Notes under the pieces: generated by a model | The model's database searches: none | Seen by the model: only the letters and a program-made list of their open reading frames with translations | Told to the model about the DNA's origin: nothing | Program-made: the position numbers and the translations under genes | Origin: a virus | DNA: 44,211 bases | Strand: one strand, 5' to 3' | Virus record (IMG/VR): IMGVR_UViG_3300023175_000076 | Location: 1-44,211 of that record | Part shown: in pieces, positions 1-7,659 of the stretch | How the letters are laid out: every line of letters begins with the position of its first letter | Position numbering within the stretch: position 1 is the first letter of the stretch

Positions 1-47
1 ATTGGAAAGAAGATTTTGAATACTTTGGATATGAAAAGGAAATATAA
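1..47 (+). CDS. C-terminal end of an upstream gene, cut by the window edge
   Basis: An open frame enters from the left and ends with TAA at 45-47. The visible tail reads WKEDFEYFGYEKEI. It resembles the tail of the next protein (YYEKDFEKYESLK), so it may be a sulfotransferase-like paralogue. That is an inference from about 14 residues. The stop overlaps the next start as TAATG, which suggests translational coupling. Confidence 0.55.
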   Translation, partial: WKEDFEYFGYEKEI

Positions 48-700
48 TGGTAATATGTGAAAGCCAAAACTTTAATTTTTTAAGAATACCTAAGAACGCG
101 AGCTCTAGTTTGTCTGAGTTTTTCGTTAGAAATTATTGCACCCAAGATGACATATTTACCGAAGTAAATGATTGTGGTATTCCCAGCCATAATGTTCCTC
201 AAGAGTTAATTCGTAAGTATGCTGACAAATATAGATTTATACATTTGACGTTACAAGAGTTAATAGATAATAATATGCTTACAAGAGAAAAAGCTCATAG
301 TATGCAAAATATTGGTGTTTTGAGAAATCCATATGAACGTCAATTAAGCTTATATTTCTTTTTAAAACGCGGACAGCCAAAAGACGTAAATGAATTTAGA
401 GATATTATGAAAAATGGATGCTATGACACGGATCCATCTAATAAGATTTTACAAACTGACTATGTTTCTATTGATGGCGAGGATGTTGCGGATTGGTGGA
501 TATATGAGAACATTAATGATAAATTAACTGAATTTGTAAAAAGTAAAGGTATTTGGAGAAACGAATTACTTAAAAATCACAAAGGAACATATACTCCAAA
601 AGATCCAGAGATAATGGATAAATTTTACGATCAAAAGACGCGCGACGCAGTACGCAAATATTATGAAAAAGATTTTGAAAAATACGAGAGTTTAAAATGA
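47..700 (+). CDS. Sulfotransferase-family protein
   Basis: This 217-residue protein has the two landmarks of PAPS-dependent sulfotransferases. Near the N-terminus, residues 14-21 read IPKNASSS, which fits the loop that binds the 5'-phosphosulfate. Residues 91-104 (VLRNPYERQLSLYF) match the 3'-phosphate-binding strand and helix, usually written VRDPYERxxSxY. The family moves sulfate from PAPS to sugars or other acceptors; the acceptor here cannot be read from sequence. It lies in a run with a GT25-like glycosyltransferase and a second sulfotransferase-like gene, which suggests glycan decoration. The start overlaps the previous stop, and the stop overlaps the next gene as ATGA. Remote but consistent family match. 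Confidence 0.6.
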   Translation: MVICESQNFNFLRIPKNASSSLSEFFVRNYCTQDDIFTEVNDCGIPSHNVPQELIRKYADKYRFIHLTLQELIDNNMLTREKAHSMQNIGVLRNPYERQLSLYFFLKRGQPKDVNEFRDIMKNGCYDTDPSNKILQTDYVSIDGEDVADWWIYENINDKLTEFVKSKGIWRNELLKNHKGTYTPKDPEIMDKFYDQKTRDAVRKYYEKDFEKYESLK

Positions 701-1374
701 AACCAACCAAAGCTTATATCCTACATCACAATGAAGAGTTATCAAAGCAATATGCAAATTTTGCGGCATATAGCTGTGAAAGAGTAAAAATGCCATTTGA
801 ATTAGTACAAGGATTTGCCCCTCCAACAAACCCAAACGATGCTTGGAATTCAATAGGTTTAAATAGGCATATCGATAGAATTAATCAAAATGATCGCGCC
901 CAGCTATGTACCGCAGGGCACGCGGCATTATGGAAAAAAATTGCCGACGAAAAAGATTGTGCTGTTATTTTAGAACACGACGGAGTGATGTTACATAATA
1001 TTCTTCACGTTGATATTCCAGATAATCTTATTATTGTATTAGGTTATAAAGTAACAGATCCACAAAATTATGACCATGCAAAGGCAGGCCCTCCTAGACA
1101 AATACTAGGAATTAGAGGGCACGAAGGTGCTCACGCTTATGTTATTAACCATGTAACCGCAAGGGCTATGCTAGATGAGATTGAAGAAAGAGGAGTTTGG
1201 TCAGCTGTAGATAATATGTATTTCCTATTGCAAAGACAAACCCGAGTTCCTATTGCAATTATGGACCCAACACCTGCAATAGGATGGTTAAGACAATCAA
1301 CAATATGGGGCGAAGCTTCAACATTAAATTATCAATTTTTAGACTCATTTGAAGAGAATTATAAGAGGGCTTAA
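697..1374 (+). CDS. Glycosyltransferase family 25-like protein
   Basis: This 225-residue protein has the pattern of GT25 (LPS-type) glycosyltransferases. There is an N-terminal strand AYILHHNEE (6-14) and the segment CTAGHAALWKKI (71-82), where the family has a conserved SH/GH-xxxW motif. LEHDGV (92-97) stands where family members have LEDD. GAHAYVIN (144-151) matches the family GTHAYxIS block, and a VDNMY motif follows near residue 171. GT25 enzymes add hexoses to lipopolysaccharide or to hydroxylysine. The second Asp of LEDD is replaced (LEHD), so activity is uncertain. Its start overlaps the upstream stop by four bases, and sulfotransferase-like genes lie on both sides. Confidence 0.65.
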   Translation: MKPTKAYILHHNEELSKQYANFAAYSCERVKMPFELVQGFAPPTNPNDAWNSIGLNRHIDRINQNDRAQLCTAGHAALWKKIADEKDCAVILEHDGVMLHNILHVDIPDNLIIVLGYKVTDPQNYDHAKAGPPRQILGIRGHEGAHAYVINHVTARAMLDEIEERGVWSAVDNMYFLLQRQTRVPIAIMDPTPAIGWLRQSTIWGEASTLNYQFLDSFEENYKRA

Positions 1375-1375
1375 T

Positions 1376-2131
1376 ATGAATACTGATATGATAGTTAATA
1401 ATGGCAAATTTGATATGACATGGAGGGATGGAACCTACTATAGTTATTATCTGTTTGGCTTGCAAAGAACTGGTACAACTATAATTGAAAGAGTTATCAG
1501 AGATAACTGGAAAATGGCTAAAAGAAATGATCTCATTAATATTAAACAATCGGGGGTTACTCCACCATCTCCTGAAGTTTTGACGTGGAAACATTGCATT
1601 TGGGTTCCTGATAAATTTGAGCAAGGCTATCCTACAGTTTTAGTTTATAAAAATCCATATCTGTGGGTAGAGTCAATGGTTTATCGCAAAGGTTGTGCTC
1701 AAGGAAACTGGCAAAAAACCTATGGTGACTTATATTTTGAAAATCATTTTTGGAGAACCGATGAACACGATAATGGGTCGGTTTATATCGATCAACTCTT
1801 GAGAGTTTATAAAGTTTGGTTTGATAACTGGATTCCATATTATAAAAATAACAAAGATACAACCGTTCTTATTAAGTTCGAAGATTTGCTACCGCATGAC
1901 AATAGAATTCCTATTTTTAACGAATGCGCAGAAAAGTTTGGATGGGATAGATTTGAATTATCTGATTTAAATTGGGCAAATCACGTTGGTTCATCTGCAC
2001 CATTTACTCAAGCGAAAAAAGAATATTACCTTAATGGCGTACCAGAGCAGATTGGTCCTAATATCATCAACCTTGTTAACCAAATTATCGGCCGTGATTT
2101 AATTGAGGAATTGGGATACAAGGTCTTATAA
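1376..2131 (+). CDS. Sulfotransferase-like P-loop protein
   Basis: I start this 251-residue protein at ATG 1376, one base after the previous stop, because AGAGGG lies about seven bases upstream. A longer frame from TTG 1349 would overlap the upstream gene without a better ribosome site. Residues 26-35 (LFGLQRTGTT) fit the phosphate-binding loop of sulfotransferases. VYKNPYLWVESM (90-101) fits the 3'-phosphate-binding block, usually KNPYxWxxS. The rest is not diagnostic. It probably transfers sulfate to an unknown acceptor, like the gene at 47-700, to which it is only distantly similar. A late promoter octamer overlaps its stop codon. Confidence 0.6.
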   Translation: MNTDMIVNNGKFDMTWRDGTYYSYYLFGLQRTGTTIIERVIRDNWKMAKRNDLINIKQSGVTPPSPEVLTWKHCIWVPDKFEQGYPTVLVYKNPYLWVESMVYRKGCAQGNWQKTYGDLYFENHFWRTDEHDNGSVYIDQLLRVYKVWFDNWIPYYKNNKDTTVLIKFEDLLPHDNRIPIFNECAEKFGWDRFELSDLNWANHVGSSAPFTQAKKEYYLNGVPEQIGPNIINLVNQIIGRDLIEELGYKVL

Positions 2132-2134
2132 ATA
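2127..2134 (+). promoter_or_regulatory. T4-type late promoter octamer TATAAATA
   Basis: This is a perfect copy of the T4 late promoter octamer, which in T4 is read by RNA polymerase carrying the phage sigma gp55 and the coactivator gp33. It overlaps the stop of the upstream gene and lies 28 bases before the ATG at 2163. The same octamer occurs at similar distances before gp67, gp21, gp22 and gp23. Confidence 0.8.
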
Positions 2135-2162
2135 TCTCAATAAATGGGCTTTTGGAGCTAAA

Positions 2163-3467
2163 ATGGAAACCAGTAAAAAGAAAAAACTTAAGGGCTTTAA
2201 GGAACACGATCCTTCAAAGTATATTGAAACTGAGCCTACGATAGAAGAAGCAGCAAAGACCGGAACGGCTGTAGTGGCATGGGGTCGTATGAATCCTATA
2301 ACCTCGGGTCACGAAAAGCTAGTTAAGAAAGTTGTTTCTGTAGCAAAATCAGAAAAGGGCGTTCCTGAAATTTATCTTACTCATTCGTTTGATAATAAAA
2401 AGAATCCTTTAACATATACAGATAAAATTAGGTTAGCTCAAAAGGCATTCGGACCAGTTGTTAAAAAGTCTAATGCTAAAACAATCTTTGATCTTATGGC
2501 TCAGCTTAATAAAAAATACAATAAAGTTGTATTAGTTGCTGGTTCTGATAGAGTAGATGAATTTAGTAATACGCTTCAAAAATATAATGGGAAAGAATAC
2601 AAGTTTGATGAAATTAAAGTAGTCTCAGCAGGTCAAAGAGATGAAGAATCAGATGATGTATCGGGAATTTCAGGTACTAAAATGCGTGGATATGCAGCAA
2701 CTGATATGAAAAAGTTTACAGCAAATCTTCCAAAAAGACTTAAAGGCGATGCTGAAGAGATTGCAGCCGCAGTAAGAAAAGGTATGGGTATGACAGAGGA
2801 AGTAGAAATATTAGACGAAGTTCTATCTAGAAGAGGCCGTATTAAAAAAGCACTAGCAATGAAACGAGCTCGTGCTAAAATTAAATTAGGTCGTGAAAGA
2901 GCTGCTCGCAGAAGAGCTACAATGCCCGTTTTAAGAAAAAGAGCACGTAAAAGAGCGCTTGCTCTTTTAAAACAAAAATACTCAAAGCATAAGAGATATT
3001 CGGATCTAAGTCCAGCTGAAAAAGAGATTATTGATAAGCGTATTGCAAAAATTTCTAGAAGCAGAATTGAAAGAATAGCTCAAAAACAATTAATTCATGT
3101 TAAAAGAGCTGACAGAGACAGATTTATGACTGTTAAAAAAGAATCTGAAGAGATTTTAAAATTCAGTGACTTTTTATCTGAAGCATCACAAAAAGATACT
3201 CGTATTTTATCTAGGCCGCATATGCTTATGGATAAAGACAATAAACCAAAATTTGATGCAAGGTTTAAATTCTTTAAAAAACTAGCAATGTTTGGAGAAG
3301 ATTTGGAAGAATTTGATATAGAAAATATTGTTGAATTAATGGAAACAACAGAAAATTTTGCTGAGGAATGGGTATGCGGTAAATGTAACTGCGAGCCATG
3401 TACTTGCGAAAATATAACAGAAACAAAAACACAAAGATCATTATCTAGTATTCTTAGAAGAGGCTAA
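2163..3467 (+). CDS. Nucleotidyltransferase (cytidylyltransferase-like) with long basic tail and gp21-like cleavage sites
   Basis: The start is ATG 2163, with GGAG five bases upstream, giving 434 residues. Residues 36-180 form a CTP_transf_like nucleotidyltransferase domain. GRMNPITSGHEKL (41-53) contains the HxGH-type motif, and ISGTKMR (169-175) is the ISSTxxR counterpart. Residues 222-325 are extremely rich in Arg and Lys and probably helical, suited to binding DNA. The tail carries a cysteine cluster at 405-415 (CGKCNCEPCTC) that may bind a metal. Three sites fit the T4 gp21 protease rule (I/L-x-E): IEE|A at 27-30, LDE|V at 217-220 and LSE|A at 338-341. The last sits in FSDFLSE, which resembles the targeting peptide of the next genes. 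This suggests a packaged, processed protein. The enzyme domain is well supported; its substrate is unknown. Confidence 0.7.
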   Translation: METSKKKKLKGFKEHDPSKYIETEPTIEEAAKTGTAVVAWGRMNPITSGHEKLVKKVVSVAKSEKGVPEIYLTHSFDNKKNPLTYTDKIRLAQKAFGPVVKKSNAKTIFDLMAQLNKKYNKVVLVAGSDRVDEFSNTLQKYNGKEYKFDEIKVVSAGQRDEESDDVSGISGTKMRGYAATDMKKFTANLPKRLKGDAEEIAAAVRKGMGMTEEVEILDEVLSRRGRIKKALAMKRARAKIKLGRERAARRRATMPVLRKRARKRALALLKQKYSKHKRYSDLSPAEKEIIDKRIAKISRSRIERIAQKQLIHVKRADRDRFMTVKKESEEILKFSDFLSEASQKDTRILSRPHMLMDKDNKPKFDARFKFFKKLAMFGEDLEEFDIENIVELMETTENFAEEWVCGKCNCEPCTCENITETKTQRSLSSILRRG

Positions 3468-3468
3468 C

Positions 3469-4980
3469 ATGGATAGTTTTAAAAAATTTATTGAAGCGAA
3501 AGATACTCACAAAACCAAAGATGGCCGAACTGCTAAAAAAGGTTTATGGTATAACATTCATCAAAAGCGCAAGCGCGGTGAAGCACCAGCAAAGCCAGGT
3601 GATAAAGATTATCCAGCAACGTTAGATATTGGCGAAGCTAAGCGCAAAGGCGCACCTAAGATGAAAGATGATTGGTTAAAGCAAGAACGTGAAAGAAACC
3701 GTAAACATGACGCAGCAATGGGTCGTACACCAACAGGTCGCAAGAAGCCTGTTCGTCAAATGACTTCTACTCAGCGTTCACTTGCTCAGTTGCGCGGTGA
3801 ATCTCTTGAAGAAGGTATTCTAAAACCGTATCACGCAGCTGCTAAACAACCTTGGTCAAAAACAATGAAAGATTCTAAAGGTACTGCTGGTGAGTATAAG
3901 CAAATTGCAAAAGGTAAAGACTTTACTGTTTGGTATGCATATCGAGGATCAAACAAATCATTTCCACACTACGTAGTTAAAGATGATAAAATTATCGGTT
4001 CGGGTATGACAGTTAAATCTGCTCTAAAAGATGCTGGTTTAAAAGAGAAAGACCTTACACATCGTTCAAAATTTACTGATGGTTCTCCTTTAAATAAAGG
4101 TATTAATGAAGAAGTTGGTACTGCTGATTATCACAGAAAGAAAAAAGAGTATCATGCTAAAATGTCTAATCAACTACAGCATCAGATTGACACACACTAC
4201 GATAATGGCGACGATAAAAAAGCAGAACATGCAGAGAGAAAACAACAGGATCACGAAAATGCTGCAGATGCGCATCATGACGCTCATAACGAAATTAAAA
4301 AATATGGGCGTGAAGCTGATCGTAGTACAATCAACCGTGCAGTAAAAATGTCTCAAAAACTTAAAGAACAAGTTGAACTCGAAGAAGGTAATATGATGTC
4401 TGCCGCAAAAGAGCTTGAGGCCTATGCTCGTAAGAATGGTGGCATTGATAAAAACGACTTTATGAAAGCAGTTATGATGATGAAGAAAAATCAAAAGAGA
4501 CAGCTTGATAAGTTTGTTGATGAGTTAGATACAGAACCTCGTGAGAAAATTCTTTCAGTAATGCAGAAACACATGAAAGAATCTCTTGATAGCAGATTTG
4601 AAGCATTTTTAGATGAAAAGCTTAAAGCATCGGATGATATGGGTACTTGGGTAAAAGATTTTTATAAATCAGACGCACCTCAATTTAAAGGCAAATCAAA
4701 AGATGAACGCCGTAAAATGGCCGTTGCCGCTAAGTTGAGTGCTGAGCGTAACGAAGAAACGGAGATCGATGAACTGTCAATGTCATTAAAAGACTTAACA
4801 AAGTCCGGCGTTAGTAATATATCAAAAGCGATGAAAGCCGATAAAACCAAAAAAGAATTAGAAGCGTTAAAAAAGCGTTTAAATGATCGCGAGCGCTTAA
4901 ACAAAGAAGAACATGGGGCAGGTGACGAAGGAACTGACGAGTTGGTAAAAAAGTTTAAAAAAGACACACCTAATGCTTAG
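3469..4980 (+). CDS. Putative large internal (packaged) head protein
   Basis: This 503-residue, lysine-rich protein begins MDSFKKFIEAKD, one of a set of similar N-termini in this cluster that resemble the T4 internal-protein targeting peptide MKTYQEFIAE. It contains four further sites fitting the gp21 rule: LEE|G after residue 115, LEE|G after 306, LDE|K after 383 and IDE|L after 435. These would divide it into several basic fragments. A segment near 408-425 (KGKSKDERRKMAVAAKL) looks like a helix repeated in related phage proteins. No catalytic domain is recognised. Position and composition suggest it is loaded into the prohead and cut during maturation. The stop overlaps the next start. Confidence 0.6.
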   Translation: MDSFKKFIEAKDTHKTKDGRTAKKGLWYNIHQKRKRGEAPAKPGDKDYPATLDIGEAKRKGAPKMKDDWLKQERERNRKHDAAMGRTPTGRKKPVRQMTSTQRSLAQLRGESLEEGILKPYHAAAKQPWSKTMKDSKGTAGEYKQIAKGKDFTVWYAYRGSNKSFPHYVVKDDKIIGSGMTVKSALKDAGLKEKDLTHRSKFTDGSPLNKGINEEVGTADYHRKKKEYHAKMSNQLQHQIDTHYDNGDDKKAEHAERKQQDHENAADAHHDAHNEIKKYGREADRSTINRAVKMSQKLKEQVELEEGNMMSAAKELEAYARKNGGIDKNDFMKAVMMMKKNQKRQLDKFVDELDTEPREKILSVMQKHMKESLDSRFEAFLDEKLKASDDMGTWVKDFYKSDAPQFKGKSKDERRKMAVAAKLSAERNEETEIDELSMSLKDLTKSGVSNISKAMKADKTKKELEALKKRLNDRERLNKEEHGAGDEGTDELVKKFKKDTPNA

Positions 4981-5137
4981 TTTTAAACAATACATGGAAG
5001 AAATAAACAGACATGGTATTCCAAAAGATGCTACGAAATCGGAGTTGGAAAAAGTAAGATCTGATAAAAATTCCAGTAAAGGTGCTAAACATTTAGCTCA
5101 TTGGTTATTAAATATGCACCATAATAAAAAAGGTTAA
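4973..5137 (+). CDS. Small protein with SFKQYM targeting-like N-terminus
   Basis: This 54-residue gene starts at ATG 4973, inside the end of the upstream gene, and stops at 5135-5137. It begins MLSFKQYMEE, matching the family N-terminus. The remainder (SELEKVRSD, then KGAKHLAHWLLNMHH) looks like a short helical protein with a conserved-looking HW pair. No function is recognised. It is probably co-packaged with its neighbours. Confidence 0.6.
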   Translation: MLSFKQYMEEINRHGIPKDATKSELEKVRSDKNSSKGAKHLAHWLLNMHHNKKG

Positions 5138-5139
5138 AT

Positions 5140-5334
5140 ATGAAAAGCTTTAAACAACATATAAAAGAAAATATCCCCCCAGAGATAGTAGGGGCAGCAA
5201 TAGCTGCTCCTGTTATCGCACAAGGTGCTAAACATGTTGCTAAAGGTGCATATAAAACTGTAAAAGGTTTAATGAAGGCTAAAAAAGCTGCTAATAAAAC
5301 TGGTGAAAAAATTGCAAAAAGGCTAGTAAAATAA
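5140..5334 (+). CDS. Small basic protein with SFKQHI targeting-like N-terminus
   Basis: This 64-residue protein begins MKSFKQHIKE, the closest copy here of the T4 targeting peptide MKTYQEFIAE. Residues 15-31 are rich in Ala, Ile, Val and Pro and could be an amphipathic or membrane-active helix. Residues 32-64 carry many lysines. If gp21 cuts after the Glu at residue 10, the mature part would be a short amphipathic cation. Function unknown; packaging is inferred. Its stop overlaps the next ATG. Confidence 0.6.
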   Translation: MKSFKQHIKENIPPEIVGAAIAAPVIAQGAKHVAKGAYKTVKGLMKAKKAANKTGEKIAKRLVK

Positions 5335-5423
5335 TGGCTAAAAAATCATTAGAAGAAGCTATTAAAGAGGCATTAGCTAAAAAAGCTAAACCAAAGCCTA
5401 AGCCAGAGAATAAAGATGATTAG
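5334..5423 (+). CDS. Very small Lys/Pro-rich protein
   Basis: This 29-residue frame lies exactly between two coupled genes, with TAATG overlap upstream and ATGATTAG overlap downstream. It reads MAKKSLEEAIKEALAKK followed by a KPKPKP repeat. LEE|A at residues 6-9 fits the gp21 cleavage rule. The perfect overlaps on both sides support translation. No function can be assigned. Confidence 0.5.
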   Translation: MAKKSLEEAIKEALAKKAKPKPKPENKDD

Positions 5424-5709
5424 ATTTAAACAATATATCTCAGAAGGTATTAAGTTAAAACTTATACGCGGAAAAACGCAAGACGTTTTAAAAATGTGGG
5501 AAAAGGGCAATAAGACTTGGGTTGAACTTAGAGGTAAGCCTGGGTTTGAAACAATGTATGATCCGAAAGATCCATTACACAAAGCGATTACAGCTTTAGG
5601 AAAGTCTGCTAATATATCTGATTTCGTAAATGGAGATGAGGTAAGTATTAATCCAAACCATCCTGATGGTAAGAAGGCATTAAAAACAATAAAAGGTCTG
5701 ATGAAATGA
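5416..5709 (+). CDS. Putative internal head protein, FKQYISE type
   Basis: This 97-residue protein begins MIRFKQYISEGIK, so ISE|G places a gp21-type cleavage site after residue 10, where T4 internal proteins are cut. The body reads like a small beta-rich domain (KLIRGKTQDVLKMW, GNKTWVELRGKPG) and ends in a helix KKALKTIKGLMK. No enzyme motif is seen. Its start lies inside the end of the previous small gene and its stop overlaps the next ATG. Confidence 0.6.
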   Translation: MIRFKQYISEGIKLKLIRGKTQDVLKMWEKGNKTWVELRGKPGFETMYDPKDPLHKAITALGKSANISDFVNGDEVSINPNHPDGKKALKTIKGLMK

Positions 5710-5951
5710 TTAGTTTTAAACATTTTTTAGAAGAAGGCACTCTAGATGAAGGCTCTGAAACATGGGAAGCTGGATATAAAAGACGCGTGGTAAAAACTAC
5801 AAAACCTGAGCATAAAGCAAAAGGTCACAATTGGCGTATCAAAGGTAAAGATCGTCCTGAGATCTCAATTAAGCTTTATAAAGAAAAACCTTCACAAGCA
5901 GAATTTAATAAACAAATGCGCAGAGTAGCAGGACATGAATTCGGAGGATAA
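5706..5951 (+). CDS. Putative internal head protein, SFKHFLEE type
   Basis: This 81-residue protein begins MISFKHFLEEG. LEE|G after residue 10 is a good gp21-type site, and a second (LDE|G) follows after residue 15. The mature part is basic (pattern RRVVKTTKPEHKAKGHNW) and resembles no known enzyme. It overlaps the upstream gene by ATGA and is followed after five bases by the next gene, whose Shine-Dalgarno GGAGG lies inside this stop region. Confidence 0.6.
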   Translation: MISFKHFLEEGTLDEGSETWEAGYKRRVVKTTKPEHKAKGHNWRIKGKDRPEISIKLYKEKPSQAEFNKQMRRVAGHEFGG

Positions 5952-5956
5952 CAAAC

Positions 5957-6331
5957 ATGTCAGATATTAAAAAATTAGTAAAAGAATCATTTTTAGAAAC
6001 GCTGGAAGCAATGAGTGAAAGCGACGATCATACCGTGTTAGAAAAAGAACCACATAGACCTGGATGGAAAGAATTCGATGGTAAAGATCGCCGCATGTGG
6101 CAGATGCGCCACAGCAACCGAGGAGCATTGTCTAAGCTTAAAAAAGGTATGACCGATCATGAAAAGAAACACATGAAAGGTGCATATATTGATGATGGCG
6201 ATGTTGTGCATAGAAAAACTGGTAGAACTATGTCATATCTTTTAAATCATAAGAATGGTAAAGCTAAAACATATGGTGAAGTTCGTAAAGAAATTCAAGC
6301 CCATATTGCTAAGAATCACCCAGAGAAATAA
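5957..6331 (+). CDS. Hypothetical late protein in the internal-protein cluster
   Basis: This 124-residue protein starts nine bases after GGAGG (5943-5947). It begins MSDIKKLVKESFLETLEAMSE, so its N-terminus is helical but lacks the FKQY motif. The body is rich in His, Lys and Arg (DRRMWQMRHSNRGALSKLKKG; DGDVVHRKTGRTMSYLL). Residues 68-124 could be a small DNA-binding or structural domain. I recognise no family. Its placement implies late expression and possibly packaging. Confidence 0.55.
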   Translation: MSDIKKLVKESFLETLEAMSESDDHTVLEKEPHRPGWKEFDGKDRRMWQMRHSNRGALSKLKKGMTDHEKKHMKGAYIDDGDVVHRKTGRTMSYLLNHKNGKAKTYGEVRKEIQAHIAKNHPEK

Positions 6332-6332
6332 A

Positions 6333-6689
6333 ATGAAAACTTTTACTAGATACACAGAAGAACGCATTGATGATATCTGCGAAGAGTGCAACCTTTACGA
6401 AGATCTTATTGTAGAAGAGTCCGAATACGAAGGTAAGAAAGTTAAACTTAACGATCCTATTCGTACTTCTGAGCACCCAGGTAAAAAATTTAAAGTTTAT
6501 GTAAAAAATGATAAAGGCAATGTTGTTGTAGTTCGTTTTGGTGATCCAAATATGGAAATTAAAAGAGACGATCCTGCCCGCCGCAGAAGTTTCAGAGCTC
6601 GCCACGGATGCGACAATCCTGGTCCAAAGTGGAAAGCAAAATATTGGTCGTGTTATCAATGGCGCGCAGGTGCTAAAGTAGATAACTAA
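6333..6689 (+). CDS. Conserved-looking late protein with Cys/Trp-rich C-terminus
   Basis: I start this at ATG 6333, right after the upstream stop, giving 118 residues; a longer frame from 6255 would lie inside the previous gene. It begins MKTFTRYTEERID, a loose copy of the targeting-like N-terminus. The C-terminal third (RARHGCDNPGPKWKAKYW, then SCYQW) has two cysteines and several tryptophans in a pattern I associate with small proteins of marine T4-like phages, whose function is unknown. A metal site using the two Cys and a His is possible but not shown. Confidence 0.6.
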   Translation: MKTFTRYTEERIDDICEECNLYEDLIVEESEYEGKKVKLNDPIRTSEHPGKKFKVYVKNDKGNVVVVRFGDPNMEIKRDDPARRRSFRARHGCDNPGPKWKAKYWSCYQWRAGAKVDN

Positions 6690-6695
6690 TAAATA
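6688..6695 (+). promoter_or_regulatory. Late promoter-like octamer AATAAATA
   Basis: This differs from the T4 late octamer only at the first base. It sits 33 bases before the ATG at 6729, the spacing seen for the perfect copies in this window, and is followed by TC as at 2127 and 32744. Confidence 0.5.
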
Positions 6696-6728
6696 TCACA
6701 ATAAATCAATTAAGATACGGGTATAATA

Positions 6729-7316
6729 ATGCATTCGTTTAAACAATACATGGAAAGTTCTAAAGAAAAATTAGCAAACTATGCTAATAAAGCTATTAAG
6801 GACAAAGAAAACGCGAAGTACCAAAAGGATAGAGCTCAAAATTCTAGAGCTGCTAACATTGTTCGCGGAAATCCTGAAGGTGCTAAAAAAGATGTTGAAG
6901 CAATTAATAAGGCTGATGACAGACTTCGCCGTCGTGAGCGCGGTGCACATTTATATACGCGCAAAATGATGAAAAAAGAAGAATCATTAGATATGTCAGA
7001 AGAACAACAATATGATTTAATTGAACAGTATTTGTTAGAAAATAATATTGACATTGATACTTTGACAGAGGAAGAATTGAACGAGCTTATCGGTAAGATT
7101 ATTGGCGGAGCAGCTAAACTTGCTGGTAAAGGCGTTGTTGGTGCTGCCAAATTAGCAGCCAAAGGAATAAGAAGATACGGAACTACCGCGGGTCGGGCTG
7201 ACGCTGCTGAGAAAAAAGCAGACAGAGCTGAAAAGAAAAATAAAGATCGCGAACGTATTAGAAAAGCACAAGCTAGGCTTCAAGCCGCACGACAAGCGGC
7301 CGCATCAAATCCATAA
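6729..7316 (+). CDS. Putative internal head protein, SFKQYME type
   Basis: This 195-residue protein begins MHSFKQYMESSKEK, matching the cluster N-terminus. Its middle is acidic (about residues 85-120, DMSEEQQYDLIEQYLLEN). It is followed by an Ala/Gly/Lys-rich stretch (about 120-150, IIGGAAKLAGKGVVGAAKL) that could form an amphipathic, membrane-active helix. The last 45 residues are a highly charged Lys/Arg/Ala helix. The alternating acidic, amphipathic and basic blocks suit a protein ejected with DNA, though this is inferred. It has its own late-type promoter. Confidence 0.6.
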   Translation: MHSFKQYMESSKEKLANYANKAIKDKENAKYQKDRAQNSRAANIVRGNPEGAKKDVEAINKADDRLRRRERGAHLYTRKMMKKEESLDMSEEQQYDLIEQYLLENNIDIDTLTEEELNELIGKIIGGAAKLAGKGVVGAAKLAAKGIRRYGTTAGRADAAEKKADRAEKKNKDRERIRKAQARLQAARQAAASNP

Positions 7317-7345
7317 TAAACAAACCCAAACTAAGGAGATAACAA

Positions 7346-7642
7346 ATGGCACTTTGGGGAAAAACAGACGCATCTGGTTCCATTCCAAAATATTTGGAAA
7401 CAGCGGCGGCAAACACAAACAAATCACATGACGCGGATAACGCTGTCTTTGTTGACGTTACAGAAGCAGGTGTTGCAGCAAACCGTGCACGCGGAGTTAA
7501 AACACCAGGTTGGAACCTATACAACACATATACTACTGCAGACGGCCGTACACGCCATATCGTAGAGCCTCTAGTTGTAATGAAGGTTTCAGCAACAGAT
7601 GCTGGTGACCAAGCAGACGACGCTATCGCAGCAGACAGCTAA
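7346..7642 (+). CDS. Putative virion structural protein (MALWG type)
   Basis: This 98-residue protein starts seven bases after AAGGAG. It begins MALWGKTDASGSIPKYL, an N-terminus I associate with small virion proteins of marine T4-like phages. The rest is neutral, Ala/Asp/Thr-rich and probably beta-stranded (AVFVDVTEAG, GWNLYNTYTTADGRTRHIVE, PLVVMKVSATDAG). Its codon use is richer in C and G than the flanking small genes, as expected of a highly expressed structural gene. A decoration or tail-associated role is a guess. Confidence 0.5.
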   Translation: MALWGKTDASGSIPKYLETAAANTNKSHDADNAVFVDVTEAGVAANRARGVKTPGWNLYNTYTTADGRTRHIVEPLVVMKVSATDAGDQADDAIAADS

Positions 7643-7659
7643 TTTCTGGTTAATATATA

